64,000 nt of DNA from Rhodococcus ruber NBRC 15591 (GCF_001894945.1 NZ_BCXE01000023.1:1-64000); one strand, 5' to 3'; positions 27,528-36,946 are shown, counted from the stretch's first letter. The notes: generated by a model not told the origin, from the letters alone. Translations and numbers: made by a program.

Positions 27528-28461
27528 AACGCAACAGGGCGGCTACGTGCGCGGCGAGTTGACCGTGCACCACGATCCCGCCGGCCTGACCAAGGTCACC
27601 AAGGCGCTGCGCGGCGTCGGCCGCACCGTGGCGCTCGTGCCGACGATGGGTGCCCTGCACGCCGGTCACCTCGAACTCGTACGGCAGGCGAAGCTCACCG
27701 GTGCCGTGGTGGTGGTGTCGATCTTCGTCAATCCGCTGCAGTTCGGCGCCGGTGAGGACCTCGACGCCTACCCCCGCACCCTCGACGCGGACCTCGCGCT
27801 GCTGCGCGAGGCCGGTGTCGAGCTGGCGTTCGCACCGACGGCGGCCGCGATGTACCCCGAGGGCAGGCGGACCATGATCCATCCGGGCCCCCTGGGAGCG
27901 GAGCTCGAGGGTGGCAGCCGCCCGACGCACTTCGCGGGCATGCTCACCGTCGTCGCGAAGCTGCTGCAGATCGCGGCGCCCAACGTCGTGTTCTTCGGCG
28001 AGAAGGACTACCAGCAGCTCGCCCTGGTCCGGCAGATGGTGCAGGACCTGAACTTCGACGTCCGCATCGTGGGTGTGCCGACGGTGCGCGAGCAGGACGG
28101 GCTCGCGCTGTCGTCGCGCAACCGCTACCTGGATCCGGAGCAGCGCCGGATCGCCACCGTGCTGTCCGCGGCGCTGGTCGCCGGGGCGCACGCCGCCGCC
28201 GGCGGGCCGGAGGCCGTGCTCACCGCCGCACGCGCGGTGCTCGCCGCCGAGCCCGCGGTGGAGCTGGACTATCTCGAACTGCGGGGTGCGGATCTCGGTC
28301 CCGCTCCGGAACGTGGCGACGGCCGGCTGCTGATCGCCGCTCGGATCGGCACCACCCGGCTCATCGACAACGTCGGTGTCGCAATCGGCACCGGATTCCT
28401 CGAACGCGAGACCGGCCCGGTCGACGCGTCCACCCCCGACGACCTGCTCACCCGCCGATAG
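27520..28461 (+). CDS. panC: pantothenate synthetase
   Basis: A 313-residue pantoate-beta-alanine ligase. The HIGH-like motif is [20 protein letters not shown] binds pantoate, and the FGEKDYQQL and SSRNRYL motifs are intact. It condenses pantoate and beta-alanine with ATP. GTG 27520 overlaps the preceding gene by 8 bases; a 15-residue non-conserved head precedes the domain. panD follows after 31 bases. Confidence 0.96.
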   Translation: MSETQQGGYVRGELTVHHDPAGLTKVTKALRGVGRTVALVPTMGALHAGHLELVRQAKLTGAVVVVSIFVNPLQFGAGEDLDAYPRTLDADLALLREAGVELAFAPTAAAMYPEGRRTMIHPGPLGAELEGGSRPTHFAGMLTVVAKLLQIAAPNVVFFGEKDYQQLALVRQMVQDLNFDVRIVGVPTVREQDGLALSSRNRYLDPEQRRIATVLSAALVAGAHAAAGGPEAVLTAARAVLAAEPAVELDYLELRGADLGPAPERGDGRLLIAARIGTTRLIDNVGVAIGTGFLERETGPVDASTPDDLLTRR

Positions 28462-28492
28462 CGCGACCGGCACGAAAAGCTGAGGAGACACC

Positions 28493-28930
28493 ATGTTCCG
28501 CACGATGATGAAGTCGAAGATCCACCGCGCCACGGTGACCCACGCCGATCTGCACTACGTGGGCTCGGTGACCGTCGACCAGGACCTGATGGACGCCGCC
28601 GACCTGCTCGAGGGCGAGCAGGTCGCGATCGTCGACATCGACAACGGCAACCGTCTCGAAACCTACGTCATCGCGGGCGAGCGAGGCTCCGGCGTCATCG
28701 GGATCAACGGTGCCGCAGCACGTCTCGTGAGCCCCGGCGATCTCGTCATCCTCATCGCCTACGGCGTGATGAACGAGCAGGAATGCCGCGACTACAACCC
28801 GCGCGTGGTGTTCGTCGACGCGGACAACCGGCAGGTCGAACTCGGCAACGATCCGGCGCACGCGCCGGAGGGTTCCGGTCTGATCACCCCGCGCATGCTC
28901 GCCACGCTCGACTCCGGTTCGTTGGTGTAA
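28493..28930 (+). CDS. panD: aspartate 1-decarboxylase (pyruvoyl-dependent)
   Basis: A 145-residue proenzyme. The self-cleavage site is Gly24-Ser25 in HYVGSVTVD, giving a beta chain and an alpha chain with an N-terminal pyruvoyl group; Lys9, Tyr22 and the NGAAARLV loop are present. It supplies beta-alanine to PanC. ATG 28493 is preceded by GAGGAG. The C-terminal 20 residues extend beyond the E. coli enzyme, as in mycobacteria, where this tail matters for pyrazinoic acid action. Confidence 0.96.
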   Translation: MFRTMMKSKIHRATVTHADLHYVGSVTVDQDLMDAADLLEGEQVAIVDIDNGNRLETYVIAGERGSGVIGINGAAARLVSPGDLVILIAYGVMNEQECRDYNPRVVFVDADNRQVELGNDPAHAPEGSGLITPRMLATLDSGSLV

Positions 28931-28932
28931 CA

Positions 28933-29775
28933 GTGCTCCTCGCCGTCGACGTCCGGAACACCAACGTCGTCCTCGGTCTGTTCACCGGCAGCGGCTCGCA
29001 CGCGAAGTTGTTGCGGGACTGGCGGATGCGTACCGATCCGCGGATGACCGCCGACGAGCTCGCGCTCATCTTCCGTGGCCTGCTCGGCGGCTACGTCGAT
29101 CAGATCACCGGGGTGACCGCGCTGTCCACGGTGCCGTCGGTGCTGCGCGAGATCCGGGTGATGTTGGCCCGCTACTGGGAACACGTGCCGCACGTGGTCG
29201 TCGAACCGGGCGTGCGCACCGGGGTGCCGCTGCTCGTCGACAACCCCAAGGAGGTCGGCGCCGACCGCATCGTCAACAGTCTTGCGGCACACCACTTCTA
29301 CGACGGTCCGTGCATCGTGGTGGACTTCGGGACGTCCACGTGCGTGGACGTGGTCTCGGCGAAGGGGGAGTTCCTCGGCGGCATCATCGCCCCCGGCATC
29401 GAGGTGTCGATGGACGCGCTCGCCTCCCAGTCCGCGGCGCTGCGCAAGGTGGAGCTGCTGCGCCCGCGCGCCGTGGTCGGCAAGAACACCGTCGAATGCA
29501 TGCAGTCCGGTGCGGTTTTCGGATTCGCCGGGATGGTCGACGGGCTGGTGCGGCTGGTGCGTTCCGAGCAGCGCGGCTTCGACGGTGACGACGTCGCGGT
29601 CATCGGGACCGGCGACCGTGCGCCGCTGATCATGCCGGAATCCGAGATGCTCGAGCACCACGAACCGGACCTGACGCTGGAGGGGCTGCGCCTGGTGTAC
29701 GAGCGCAATCTCGCACGGCGCGGCGCCCGATCCGCCGCAGTGGGTTCCGCCCACCGCGATCCTGTGCAAGAATAG
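28933..29775 (+). CDS. coaX: type III pantothenate kinase
   Basis: A 280-residue type III pantothenate kinase of the ASKHA fold. It starts [16 protein letters not shown] (phosphate 1 motif), has [11 protein letters not shown] and the second phosphate motif [12 protein letters not shown]. It makes 4'-phosphopantothenate, the first committed CoA step, and is not feedback-inhibited by CoA in the family. GTG 28933 is 2 bases after the panD stop. In mycobacteria this gene is next to panD too. Confidence 0.94.
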   Translation: MLLAVDVRNTNVVLGLFTGSGSHAKLLRDWRMRTDPRMTADELALIFRGLLGGYVDQITGVTALSTVPSVLREIRVMLARYWEHVPHVVVEPGVRTGVPLLVDNPKEVGADRIVNSLAAHHFYDGPCIVVDFGTSTCVDVVSAKGEFLGGIIAPGIEVSMDALASQSAALRKVELLRPRAVVGKNTVECMQSGAVFGFAGMVDGLVRLVRSEQRGFDGDDVAVIGTGDRAPLIMPESEMLEHHEPDLTLEGLRLVYERNLARRGARSAAVGSAHRDPVQE

Positions 29776-29783
29776 TCGCCGTG
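29768..29783 (+). promoter_or_regulatory. putative leaderless promoter of the cysteine leader peptide
   Basis: AAGAAT (29768-29773) lies 7 bases before the GTG at 29781, inside the 3' end of coaX. The -35 region is weak. If used, the leader peptide is the first thing on the transcript. Confidence 0.4.
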
Positions 29784-29822
29784 ATCCGCTGCATGAGCGC
29801 CCAGGAGTGTTGTCGAGGCTGA
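29781..29822 (+). CDS. cysteine-rich leader peptide (attenuator uORF)
   Basis: Thirteen codons give (M)[12 protein letters not shown] and a TGA, with one Cys at codon 4 and a Cys-Cys pair at codons 10-11 (29808-29813). An internal ATG at 29793 would give a shorter MSAQECCRG. It lies 40 bases upstream of a rhodanese-like gene. It resembles the Cys-rich leader peptides that act as cysteine-responsive attenuators of sulfur genes in mycobacteria. Too short for standard gene finders. Confidence 0.7.
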   Translation: MIRCMSAQECCRG

Positions 29823-29854
29823 CGTCCGCCTCGACCGTTCACACCTTCCTGGAG
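29802..29854 (+). promoter_or_regulatory. attenuator hairpin reaching the ribosome site of the rhodanese gene
   Basis: GTCGAGGC (29812-29819) pairs perfectly with GCCTCGAC (29828-29835). CAGGA (29802-29806) and GTGT (29807-29810) can extend the stem with ACAC (29841-29844) and TCCTG (29847-29851). The 5' arm contains the Cys-Cys codons, and the 3' arm ends on the first base of the GGAG ribosome site (29851-29854). A ribosome stalled on the cysteine codons would open the stem. Confidence 0.6.
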
Positions 29855-29862
29855 TCTCTCTC

Positions 29863-30306
29863 ATGCGCACTGCGCTTGCTGCATCCTTCGTCGCCGCACC
29901 CGCCCATCCCCTCCCGCTCACCACCGAGCGCATCTATCCGGCCGGACTGGCCGCGACCGTCGCGCGCGGCGCGGTGGTCGTCGACATCCGTTCCCACGCC
30001 GAGCGCGCCGCTCAGGGCACCCTGCCCGGTGCCCTGGCCATCTCCGCGGAACTGTTGCCCCGGCGTCTGCATCCCGCCGACGACGAGCGCCTGGCGGTGG
30101 CCGTCGACCGTGACGTCGAGTGGGTCGTGGTCTCGGCCTCCGGCGCGGAGACCGATGCCGTCGTCGCGGGGCTGCAGGCCCTCGGCCTGCGCCGCGTCAC
30201 CGGTCTCGTCGGCGGGTACGCGGCCCTGGCGGCGGCCGGGGCGACCGGTGCGATCGCCGCCGCCCCGCACGTCGAGGACGACGTGGCGCGCGTCACCGCA
30301 CACTGA
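29863..30306 (+). CDS. rhodanese-fold protein lacking the catalytic cysteine
   Basis: A 147-residue single rhodanese-like domain ([20 protein letters not shown], then [12 protein letters not shown], then [11 protein letters not shown]). At the position of the sulfur-carrying cysteine there is Ser91, and the entire protein contains no cysteine, so classical sulfurtransferase activity is not expected. It may bind a partner or sulfur compound instead. ATG 29863 has GGAG 8 bases upstream. The leader peptide just before it implies expression when cysteine is scarce. It sits between coaX and lysS. Confidence 0.75.
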   Translation: MRTALAASFVAAPAHPLPLTTERIYPAGLAATVARGAVVVDIRSHAERAAQGTLPGALAISAELLPRRLHPADDERLAVAVDRDVEWVVVSASGAETDAVVAGLQALGLRRVTGLVGGYAALAAAGATGAIAAAPHVEDDVARVTAH

Positions 30307-30382
30307 TCCGTCGGGGCGCCGGTCTCCCCGGGCGCGTCGGTCCTGCGCGGGCGTCCGACGCGGTCCGATAGTCTGGTCACCC

Positions 30383-31891
30383 GTGAGTGATGCACCGGTT
30401 CAGCAGTCCGACGACACCCCCGAGCAGATCCGTATCCGCCGCGAGAAGCGCGAACGGATCCTGGCGCAGGGCAAGGACGCGTATCCCGTCGTCGTTCCGC
30501 GCACTCACACCCTCGCGGAGATCCGCGAGAAGTACCCCGACCTCGAGCCCGACACCGTCACCGGTGAGGAGGTCGGCGTCGCCGGCCGGGTCATCTTCTT
30601 CCGCAACACCGGCAAGCTCTGCTTCGCCACGCTGCAGGAGGGCGACGGCACCCAGTTGCAGGCGATGATCAGCCTGAACGGTGTCGGCGAGGAATCCCTC
30701 GCGGCGTGGAAGCACGAGGTGGACCTCGGTGACTTCGTGTTCGTGCACGGCGAGGTGATCAGTTCTCGTCGCGGCGAGCTCAGCGTCATGGCGGACTCGT
30801 GGCAGATGGCCGCCAAGGCGCTGCGCCCGCTGCCGGTCGCGCACAAGGAGATGAACGAGGAGACCCGGGTCCGGCAGCGCTACGCCGACCTGATCGTGCG
30901 TCCCGAGGCCCGCGCCAACGCCCGCATGCGTGTCGCGGTGGTGCGCGAGCTGCGCAATGCCCTCGAGCGGCGCGGCTTCCTCGAGGTCGAGACCCCGATG
31001 CTGCAGACCCTGCACGGTGGTGCGACGGCGCGTCCGTTCGTCACCCATTCGAACGCGCTCGACATGGATCTGTACCTGCGCATCGCGCCGGAACTGTTCC
31101 TCAAGCGCTGCGTGGTGGGTGGCATCGAGAAGGTCTTCGAGATCAACCGCAACTTTCGCAACGAGGGTGCGGACTCCACGCACTCGCCCGAATTCGCCAT
31201 GCTCGAGACCTACGAGGCGTACGGCACGTACGACGATTCGGCGACGATGATTCGCGAGCTCATCCAGGAGGTGGCGATGGCGGTGTTCGGCACCCACGTC
31301 GTCACCCTCGCCGACGGCACCGAGTACGACCTCGGCGGCGAATGGAAAGTGATGGAGATGTACCCGTCACTGTCCGCGGCCATCGGCACCGAGGTCACGC
31401 CCGAGACGTCCCTCGAGGAGCTGCATGCGCTCGCCGATCGGGTGGGTCTCGAGGTTCCGGAGGGCAAGGGCTGGGGCCACGGGAAACTCGTCGAGGAGTT
31501 GTGGGAGCACCAGTGCGGCGACCAGTTGCACGAGCCGACGTTCGTGCGGGACTACCCCGTCGAGACCTCGCCGCTCACCCGGCAGCACCGCAGCAAGAAC
31601 GGTGTGACCGAGAAATGGGACCTGTACGTACGCGGCTTCGAACTGGCCACCGGCTACTCGGAACTCGTCGACCCCGTGATCCAGCGCGAGCGATTCGTCG
31701 ACCAGGCGCGGCTGGCCTCGGCTGGTGACGACGAGGCGATGGTCCTCGACGAGGATTTCCTCGCGGCGATGGAACAGGGAATGCCTCCGACGACCGGGAC
31801 CGGCATGGGAATCGATCGATTGCTGATGGCGCTGACGGGCCTCGGAATCCGGGAAACAATCCTGTTCCCAATTGTTCGTCCGGCGAGGTAA
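30383..31891 (+). CDS. lysS: lysyl-tRNA synthetase (class II)
   Basis: A 502-residue class IIb synthetase: an OB-fold anticodon domain at residues 60-170, motif 2 [18 protein letters not shown] and motif 3 [13 protein letters not shown]. It charges tRNA(Lys). There is no extra lysyltransferase domain, so it is the housekeeping LysS and not LysX. TAGTCT (30369-30374) stands 8 bases before GTG 30383, pointing to a leaderless mRNA. lsr2 and clpC1 follow as in mycobacteria. Confidence 0.96.
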   Translation: MSDAPVQQSDDTPEQIRIRREKRERILAQGKDAYPVVVPRTHTLAEIREKYPDLEPDTVTGEEVGVAGRVIFFRNTGKLCFATLQEGDGTQLQAMISLNGVGEESLAAWKHEVDLGDFVFVHGEVISSRRGELSVMADSWQMAAKALRPLPVAHKEMNEETRVRQRYADLIVRPEARANARMRVAVVRELRNALERRGFLEVETPMLQTLHGGATARPFVTHSNALDMDLYLRIAPELFLKRCVVGGIEKVFEINRNFRNEGADSTHSPEFAMLETYEAYGTYDDSATMIRELIQEVAMAVFGTHVVTLADGTEYDLGGEWKVMEMYPSLSAAIGTEVTPETSLEELHALADRVGLEVPEGKGWGHGKLVEELWEHQCGDQLHEPTFVRDYPVETSPLTRQHRSKNGVTEKWDLYVRGFELATGYSELVDPVIQRERFVDQARLASAGDDEAMVLDEDFLAAMEQGMPPTTGTGMGIDRLLMALTGLGIRETILFPIVRPAR

Positions 31892-31913
31892 TTGGTCGCA
31901 TTCGATTTCCGTA

Positions 31914-31941
31914 TTGCCATGAATTGATTCCCGGGTATTGT
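31914..31941 (+). promoter_or_regulatory. lsr2 promoter in an AT-rich patch
   Basis: TTGCCA (31914-31919), a 16-base spacer and TATTGT (31936-31941) form a recognisable promoter. The surrounding 60 bases are unusually AT-rich for this genome, which fits binding by Lsr2 itself (autoregulation, inferred). Confidence 0.55.
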
Positions 31942-31993
31942 TGTCTCGTACCGCGGGGGGCCGCGCTTCTTCATTCGAGAGGATTTGCAGCAC

Positions 31994-32344
31994 ATGGCAA
32001 AGAAAGTCACCGTTACCCTGATCGACGATGTGGACGGGGAGACGGCGGCGGACGAATCCGTGGAATTCGGGCTCGACGGAGTCACCTACGAGATCGATCT
32101 GTCCGAGGAAAACGCGGCCAAGCTCCGGGAAGAATTGGAGTTCTGGGTCACCCATGCCCGCAAGGTCGGTGGCCGTAAGCGCGCGAAGGTCGTGCCCACC
32201 GCGCCCGCAGCGCGCAAGTCCGCGCGTGGTGGTTCGGAACGAACCGCGGAAATCCGGGAATGGGCCCGTAACAACGACATGCCCGTCTCCGCCCGGGGAC
32301 GCATCTCCGCCGAAATCATCGAGGCCTACAACAAGGCACACTGA
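31994..32344 (+). CDS. lsr2: Lsr2 nucleoid-associated xenogeneic silencer
   Basis: A 116-residue Lsr2. The N-terminal oligomerisation domain (KKVTVTLIDDVDGETAADESVEF) is joined by a basic linker to the C-terminal domain ending in a RGRISAEIIEAYNKAH helix. The AT-hook-like RGR tripeptide that enters the DNA minor groove is present. It bridges AT-rich DNA like H-NS. ATG 31994 follows GAGAGGA by about 10 bases. The order lysS-lsr2-clpC1 is conserved in mycobacteria; here a phospholipase D-like gene lies between lsr2 and clpC1. Confidence 0.96.
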   Translation: MAKKVTVTLIDDVDGETAADESVEFGLDGVTYEIDLSEENAAKLREELEFWVTHARKVGGRKRAKVVPTAPAARKSARGGSERTAEIREWARNNDMPVSARGRISAEIIEAYNKAH

Positions 32345-32360
32345 CAGCACGGCTCGACAA

Positions 32361-32443
32361 GGCGCACCGGCGGTAAGCCGCAAAGGCACACCGGCGGCAA
32401 AGCCGCAAAGGCACACCGGCGGCAAAGCCGCAAAGGCACACCG
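32361..32443 (+). repeat. 25-bp tandem repeat downstream of lsr2
   Basis: Three and a third units of GGCACACCGGCGGCAAAGCCGCAAA follow the lsr2 stop (first unit 24 bp with two changes). Each full unit contains a small hairpin (GCGGC-AAA-GCCGC). No coding function is seen. Confidence 0.85.
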
Positions 32444-32465
32444 AGCACAGGTGCCGTCTTCCGGC

Positions 32466-32511
32466 CGACGAGGCGATATCCGCGACAACAGTCCCGGATA
32501 TCGCCTCGTCG
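32466..32511. terminator. strong lsr2 terminator hairpin
   Basis: A perfect 17-bp stem (CGACGAGGCGATATCCG with CGGATATCGCCTCGTCG) encloses a 12-base loop. It follows the tandem repeats and precedes the phospholipase D-like gene. Confidence 0.8.
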
Positions 32512-32663
32512 TCGTGGCGCGCAGATTTCGTTCCCTATTCGTCCGGAAAGCGGATCGGTCGCTCGGAACGGTGCGCTGTCGCGAAGCGGAGACAATCGTC
32601 ACAACTGCCCGGCCTTTCGTCTCTCGCGGCGGGCGGGCGAGATTCCCGGGTAGCGTGTCGGCC

Positions 32664-34094
32664 ATGGCAGAGCGGATTGCCGCCCCGGGCGAGACGTGCT
32701 GGCGGGTCGATCGGGCCGATCGTCTCGCCTGCATCGTCGACGCCGCAGACTATTTCCGGTACGCCAAGTCGGCGATGCTGCAGGCCCGCAGACGGATCCT
32801 CCTGATCGGGTGGGACTTCGACACGAGGATCAAATTCGAACCCGATCGCAAGACCCTCGAGGGACCGAACCGGCTGGGTGCCTTCCTCAAGTGGTTGCCA
32901 CGTCGGCAGCCGGATCTCGAGGTGATGCTGCTGAAGTGGAACATCGGCGCATTCGCCGCCATCGGACGCGGGATGACACCTGTCTTCGTGCTGAACTGGC
33001 TGAGCGACCCCCGGCTCCGGCTCGAGATCGACGGTGCCCACCCCGTGGGAGCGGCGCATCATCAGAAGATCATCGTGATCGACGACGTCGTCGCGTTCTG
33101 CGGTGGCATCGACATGACCGTGGACCGGTGGGACACCAGCGAACATCCCGACCGCAGCCGTTACCGGCGGGAGCCGAACGGTCGCCGGTACGGACCGTGG
33201 CACGACGTCACCACCGCGGTGGACGGCGCGGCCGCCCGCGCGATCGGCGAGCAGGCCCGTGCCCGGTGGAAGGCTGCGACCGGGGAGGACCTCGAGCCGG
33301 TCGAGGCCGATCACACCATCTGGCCCGAGGGGTTGCGCCCGGCGCTGCGCGATGTCGACGTCGCCGTCGCCCGCACCCTGCCCGAACTCCGCGACCGCGC
33401 CGAGGTCCGGGAGATCGAAGCCCTCTACCTGGCGGTGATCGCCGGCGCCCGTCGCACGCTCTACATGGAGAGCCAGTACCTGGCGTCCCGGACCCTCGCC
33501 GAAGCCCTCGCGAAGCGGCTGCACGAACCGGACGGCCCGCAGATCGTGCTGGTCCTGCCGCGCAACGCCGAGGGATGGCTCGAGCAGAAGGCGATGGACG
33601 GTGCCCGTCGCAAGCTGCTGCACATGCTGTGGAACGCCGACGTCCACGGGCGGTTCGCCGCCTACTACCCGGTCACCGCGGGCGGAGCGCCGATCTACGT
33701 GCACGCGAAGGTCGTCGTCATGGACGACGTGCTGCTGCGCATCGGCTCGTCGAACCTGAACAACCGGTCCCTGGGCTTCGACACCGAGTGCGATCTCTTC
33801 GTCGAGGCGGATCACGAGGGCGACCACATCAGCCGTGCGGTCGTCGAGATGCGGGAGCGTCTGCTGTCCGAGCACCTGGGGGTGTCCCCGCAGGACGTCG
33901 CCTCCGCCGTCCGGTCCGAAGGCTCGCTCGTCGCCGCGGTGGAACGGCTGCGCGGACCGGGCCGGACGCTCGAGCGGTTCGAGCCCGGCACCGTCGCCGA
34001 CGAGGACAGCCCCCTCGCGGAGAACGAACTCGTCGACCCCGAACGCGCCCCGCAGCGCGTCGGACAGCGCATTCGCCGGTTGATGCCCCGCTGA
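32664..34094 (+). CDS. phospholipase D-like protein
   Basis: A 476-residue protein with two HKD signatures, HHQKIIVIDD (first half) and HAKVVVMDD followed by IGSSNLNNRSLGFDTE (second half). This is the duplicated phospholipase D/cardiolipin-synthase fold, where the two histidines form the active site. No signal peptide or membrane helix is obvious, unlike canonical cardiolipin synthases, so it may act on phospholipids or other phosphodiesters at the membrane face. TAGCGT (32651-32656) lies 7 bases before ATG 32664 (leaderless). It sits between lsr2 and clpC1. Confidence 0.88.
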   Translation: MAERIAAPGETCWRVDRADRLACIVDAADYFRYAKSAMLQARRRILLIGWDFDTRIKFEPDRKTLEGPNRLGAFLKWLPRRQPDLEVMLLKWNIGAFAAIGRGMTPVFVLNWLSDPRLRLEIDGAHPVGAAHHQKIIVIDDVVAFCGGIDMTVDRWDTSEHPDRSRYRREPNGRRYGPWHDVTTAVDGAAARAIGEQARARWKAATGEDLEPVEADHTIWPEGLRPALRDVDVAVARTLPELRDRAEVREIEALYLAVIAGARRTLYMESQYLASRTLAEALAKRLHEPDGPQIVLVLPRNAEGWLEQKAMDGARRKLLHMLWNADVHGRFAAYYPVTAGGAPIYVHAKVVVMDDVLLRIGSSNLNNRSLGFDTECDLFVEADHEGDHISRAVVEMRERLLSEHLGVSPQDVASAVRSEGSLVAAVERLRGPGRTLERFEPGTVADEDSPLAENELVDPERAPQRVGQRIRRLMPR

Positions 34095-34100
34095 GCAGCG

Positions 34101-34118
34101 TGTTCGCTGCTGGCGTAC
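34101..34118 (+). promoter_or_regulatory. clgR site: putative ClgR operator upstream of clpC1
   Basis: TGTTCGCTGCTGGCGTAC fits the actinobacterial ClgR consensus (CGCYNANRGCG core flanked by A/T) with one mismatch. ClgR activates clp genes in Corynebacterium, Mycobacterium and Streptomyces. Confidence 0.5.
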
Positions 34119-34127
34119 ACGGAGGTG

Positions 34128-34153
34128 GGAACGCCGGGTCGACGTGCGGCGTT
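34128..34153 (+). promoter_or_regulatory. putative SigH/SigR-type promoter of clpC1
   Basis: GGAAC (34128-34132), 18 bases and GTT (34151-34153, preceded by C) match the redox/heat-stress ECF sigma factor consensus GGAAY-N18-GTT. It lies immediately downstream of the ClgR-like site. Confidence 0.5.
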
Positions 34154-34222
34154 ACCCCTCGTAGCCGGAGTTGCCGCCGGTGCCGATCGGGTGGAGGGGC
34201 AGCGCCTCGAAACGGCGGCAAC

Positions 34223-34228
34223 TAGAGT
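34223..34228 (+). promoter_or_regulatory. possible housekeeping -10 of clpC1
   Basis: TAGAGT about 120 bases before the start could be the vegetative -10 element. A GGAACC-T-GGTTCC dyad at 34245-34257 follows in the leader; its role is unknown. Confidence 0.35.
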
Positions 34229-34350
34229 GTCGAGTGGGGTCGTGGAACCTGGTTCCACTCGACGACTCGAGTGCCGGAGCGAAACGCGGCAGCCGGGTCC
34301 GGAACGATCCGCGTACCGGACCTGTCGGCCGGAGAGTGTGAGGGAGTGCG

Positions 34351-36876
34351 ATGTTCGAAAGGTTCACCGATCGCGCGCGGCGCGTCGTCGTCCTGGCTCA
34401 GGAAGAGGCCAGGATGCTCAACCACAACTACATCGGCACGGAGCACATTCTCCTGGGCCTCATTCACGAAGGCGAGGGCGTAGCGGCCAAGTCGCTCGAA
34501 TCTTTGGGGATCTCCCTCGAAGGCGTCCGCAGCCAGGTCGAGGAGATCATCGGCCAGGGACAGCAGGCCCCCTCGGGTCACATCCCGTTCACGCCCCGTG
34601 CCAAGAAGGTGCTCGAGCTCAGCCTGCGTGAGGCGCTGCAGCTCGGACACAACTACATCGGTACCGAGCACATCCTGCTCGGCCTCATCCGCGAGGGTGA
34701 GGGCGTCGCGGCGCAGGTGCTCGTCAAGCTCGGCGCCGACCTGAACCGGGTCCGTCAGCAGGTCATCCAGCTGCTCTCCGGATACCAGGGCAAGGAGCCC
34801 CAGGAATCCGGCACCAGCCGTGGCGAGGCCGGCACCCCGTCGACGTCGCTGGTGCTCGATCAGTTCGGCCGCAACCTCACGCAGGCCGCGCTCGAAGGCA
34901 AGCTCGACCCCGTCATCGGACGCGCGAAGGAAATCGAGCGCGTGATGCAGGTCCTGAGCCGTCGCACCAAGAACAACCCGGTGCTCATCGGCGAGCCGGG
35001 CGTCGGCAAGACCGCCGTCGTCGAGGGCCTGGCGCAGGCCATCGTCAACGGTGAGGTCCCCGAGACCCTCAAGGACAAGCAGCTCTACACCCTCGACCTC
35101 GGCTCGCTCGTCGCGGGCAGCCGTTACCGCGGTGACTTCGAGGAACGCCTGAAGAAGGTCCTCAAGGAGATCAACAGCCGCGGCGACATCATCCTGTTCA
35201 TCGACGAGCTGCACACGCTGGTCGGTGCGGGTGCCGCCGAGGGCGCCATCGACGCGGCGTCGATCCTGAAGCCGAAGCTGGCGCGCGGCGAGCTGCAGAC
35301 CATCGGTGCCACCACCCTCGACGAGTACCGCAAGTACATCGAGAAGGACGCCGCGCTCGAGCGCCGGTTCCAGCCGGTGCAGGTCGGCGAGCCCACGGTC
35401 GAGCACACCATCGAGATCCTCAAGGGTCTGCGCGACCGGTACGAGGCGCACCACCGCGTGTCCATCACCGACAAGGCGCTGGTCGCCGCGGCGAGCCTCG
35501 CGGACCGCTACATCAACGACCGCTTCCTGCCGGACAAGGCGATCGACCTCATCGACGAGGCCGGTGCGCGCATGCGCATCCGCCGGATGACCGCGCCGCC
35601 GGACCTGCGCGAGTTCGACGACAAGATCGCCGACGCGCGCCGGGAGAAGGAGTCCGCGATCGACGCGCAGGACTTCGAGAAGGCCGCGAACCTGCGCGAC
35701 AAGGAGAAGCAGCTCGTCGCGCAGCGTGCCGAGCGCGAGAAGCAGTGGCGCGCCGGTGATCTCGACGTCATCGCCGAGGTCGACGAGGAGCAGATCGCCG
35801 AGGTTCTCGCCAACTGGACCGGCATCCCGGTGTTCAAGCTCACCGAGGAGGAGACCACCCGTCTGCTCCGCATGGAGGACGAGCTGCACAAGCGGATCAT
35901 CGGCCAGGAGGACGCCGTCAAGGCCGTCGCCAAGGCGATCCGGCGTACCCGCGCCGGCCTGAAGGACCCGAAGCGTCCCGCCGGTTCGTTCATCTTCGCC
36001 GGCCCGTCCGGCGTCGGTAAGACCGAGCTGTCGAAGGCGCTCGCGAACTTCCTGTTCGGCGAGGACGACGCGCTCATCCAGATCGACATGGGCGAGTTCC
36101 ACGACCGGTTCACCGCGTCGCGCCTGTTCGGTGCCCCTCCGGGCTACGTCGGCTACGAAGAGGGCGGCCAGCTCACCGAGAAGGTGCGCCGCAAGCCGTT
36201 CTCCGTGGTTCTGTTCGACGAGATCGAGAAGGCCCACCAGGAGATCTACAACACCCTCCTGCAGGTCCTCGAGGACGGCCGCCTCACCGACGGCCAGGGA
36301 CGCACGGTCGACTTCAAGAACACCGTGCTGATCTTCACCTCGAACCTCGGTACCGCCGACATCTCGAAGGCGGTGGGCCTGGGCTTCACCAAGGGCACCG
36401 GCGCCGAGTCGAACTACGAGCGGATGAAGCTCAAGGTGAACGACGAGCTCAAGAAGCACTTCCGGCCCGAGTTCCTCAACCGCATCGACGACATCATCGT
36501 CTTCCACCAGCTCACCCAGGAGCAGATCATCGAGATGGTGGACCTGATGATCGGTCGTGTCGAGGTGCAGCTGAAGAACAAGGACATGGGCATCGAGCTC
36601 ACCGAGAAGGCGAAGTCGCTGCTCGCCAAGCGCGGCTTCGACCCGGTCCTCGGCGCCCGGCCGCTGCGTCGCACGATCCAGCGCGAGATCGAGGACCAGC
36701 TCTCGGAGAAGATTCTCTTCAACGAGATCGGCCCCGGCCAGATCGTCCTGGTCGACGTCGAAGGCTGGGACGGCGAGGGTGCCGGCGAGAACGCGAAGTT
36801 CACCTTCACCCCGAGCGAGAAGCCGGCCGCGGTGCCCGACACCCCGGCGGTGGCCCTGGCCAAGGACGCCGAGTAG
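34351..36876 (+). CDS. clpC1: Clp protease ATPase subunit ClpC1
   Basis: An 841-residue Hsp100/Clp ATPase. The duplicated Clp N domain ([14 protein letters not shown] and [14 protein letters not shown]) precedes AAA-1 with Walker A GEPGVGKT, a UVR-bearing middle domain ([15 protein letters not shown]), and AAA-2 with Walker A GPSGVGKT and the C-terminal sensor region [15 protein letters not shown]. It unfolds substrates for ClpP1P2 and is essential in mycobacteria. ATG 34351 is preceded by GAGGGAG. The long leader carries ClgR- and SigH-like sites. A strong terminator follows. Confidence 0.97.
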   Translation: MFERFTDRARRVVVLAQEEARMLNHNYIGTEHILLGLIHEGEGVAAKSLESLGISLEGVRSQVEEIIGQGQQAPSGHIPFTPRAKKVLELSLREALQLGHNYIGTEHILLGLIREGEGVAAQVLVKLGADLNRVRQQVIQLLSGYQGKEPQESGTSRGEAGTPSTSLVLDQFGRNLTQAALEGKLDPVIGRAKEIERVMQVLSRRTKNNPVLIGEPGVGKTAVVEGLAQAIVNGEVPETLKDKQLYTLDLGSLVAGSRYRGDFEERLKKVLKEINSRGDIILFIDELHTLVGAGAAEGAIDAASILKPKLARGELQTIGATTLDEYRKYIEKDAALERRFQPVQVGEPTVEHTIEILKGLRDRYEAHHRVSITDKALVAAASLADRYINDRFLPDKAIDLIDEAGARMRIRRMTAPPDLREFDDKIADARREKESAIDAQDFEKAANLRDKEKQLVAQRAEREKQWRAGDLDVIAEVDEEQIAEVLANWTGIPVFKLTEEETTRLLRMEDELHKRIIGQEDAVKAVAKAIRRTRAGLKDPKRPAGSFIFAGPSGVGKTELSKALANFLFGEDDALIQIDMGEFHDRFTASRLFGAPPGYVGYEEGGQLTEKVRRKPFSVVLFDEIEKAHQEIYNTLLQVLEDGRLTDGQGRTVDFKNTVLIFTSNLGTADISKAVGLGFTKGTGAESNYERMKLKVNDELKKHFRPEFLNRIDDIIVFHQLTQEQIIEMVDLMIGRVEVQLKNKDMGIELTEKAKSLLAKRGFDPVLGARPLRRTIQREIEDQLSEKILFNEIGPGQIVLVDVEGWDGEGAGENAKFTFTPSEKPAAVPDTPAVALAKDAE

Positions 36877-36890
36877 TCCTGCTGTAACGA

Positions 36891-36933
36891 ACGCCGACGG
36901 GCGGCACCCTCTGCGGGTGCCGCCCGTCGGCGT
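36891..36933. terminator. bidirectional terminator after clpC1
   Basis: A 19-bp stem, with core arms CGCCGACGGGCGGCACCC and GGGTGCCGCCCGTCGGCG, and a 5-base loop separates clpC1 from the converging gene. Confidence 0.9.
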
Positions 36934-36946
36934 CGGTGTGTCCGGA

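Noticed and set aside
30366-30385. Extra upstream start for lysS near the rhodanese stop
   Set aside because: The frame is open far upstream, but the synthetase N-terminus begins at GTG 30383, and TAGTCT sits 8 bases before it.
32385-32443. Possible CRISPR array after lsr2
   Set aside because: The 25-bp units are contiguous with no unique spacers and no cas genes occur anywhere in the window.
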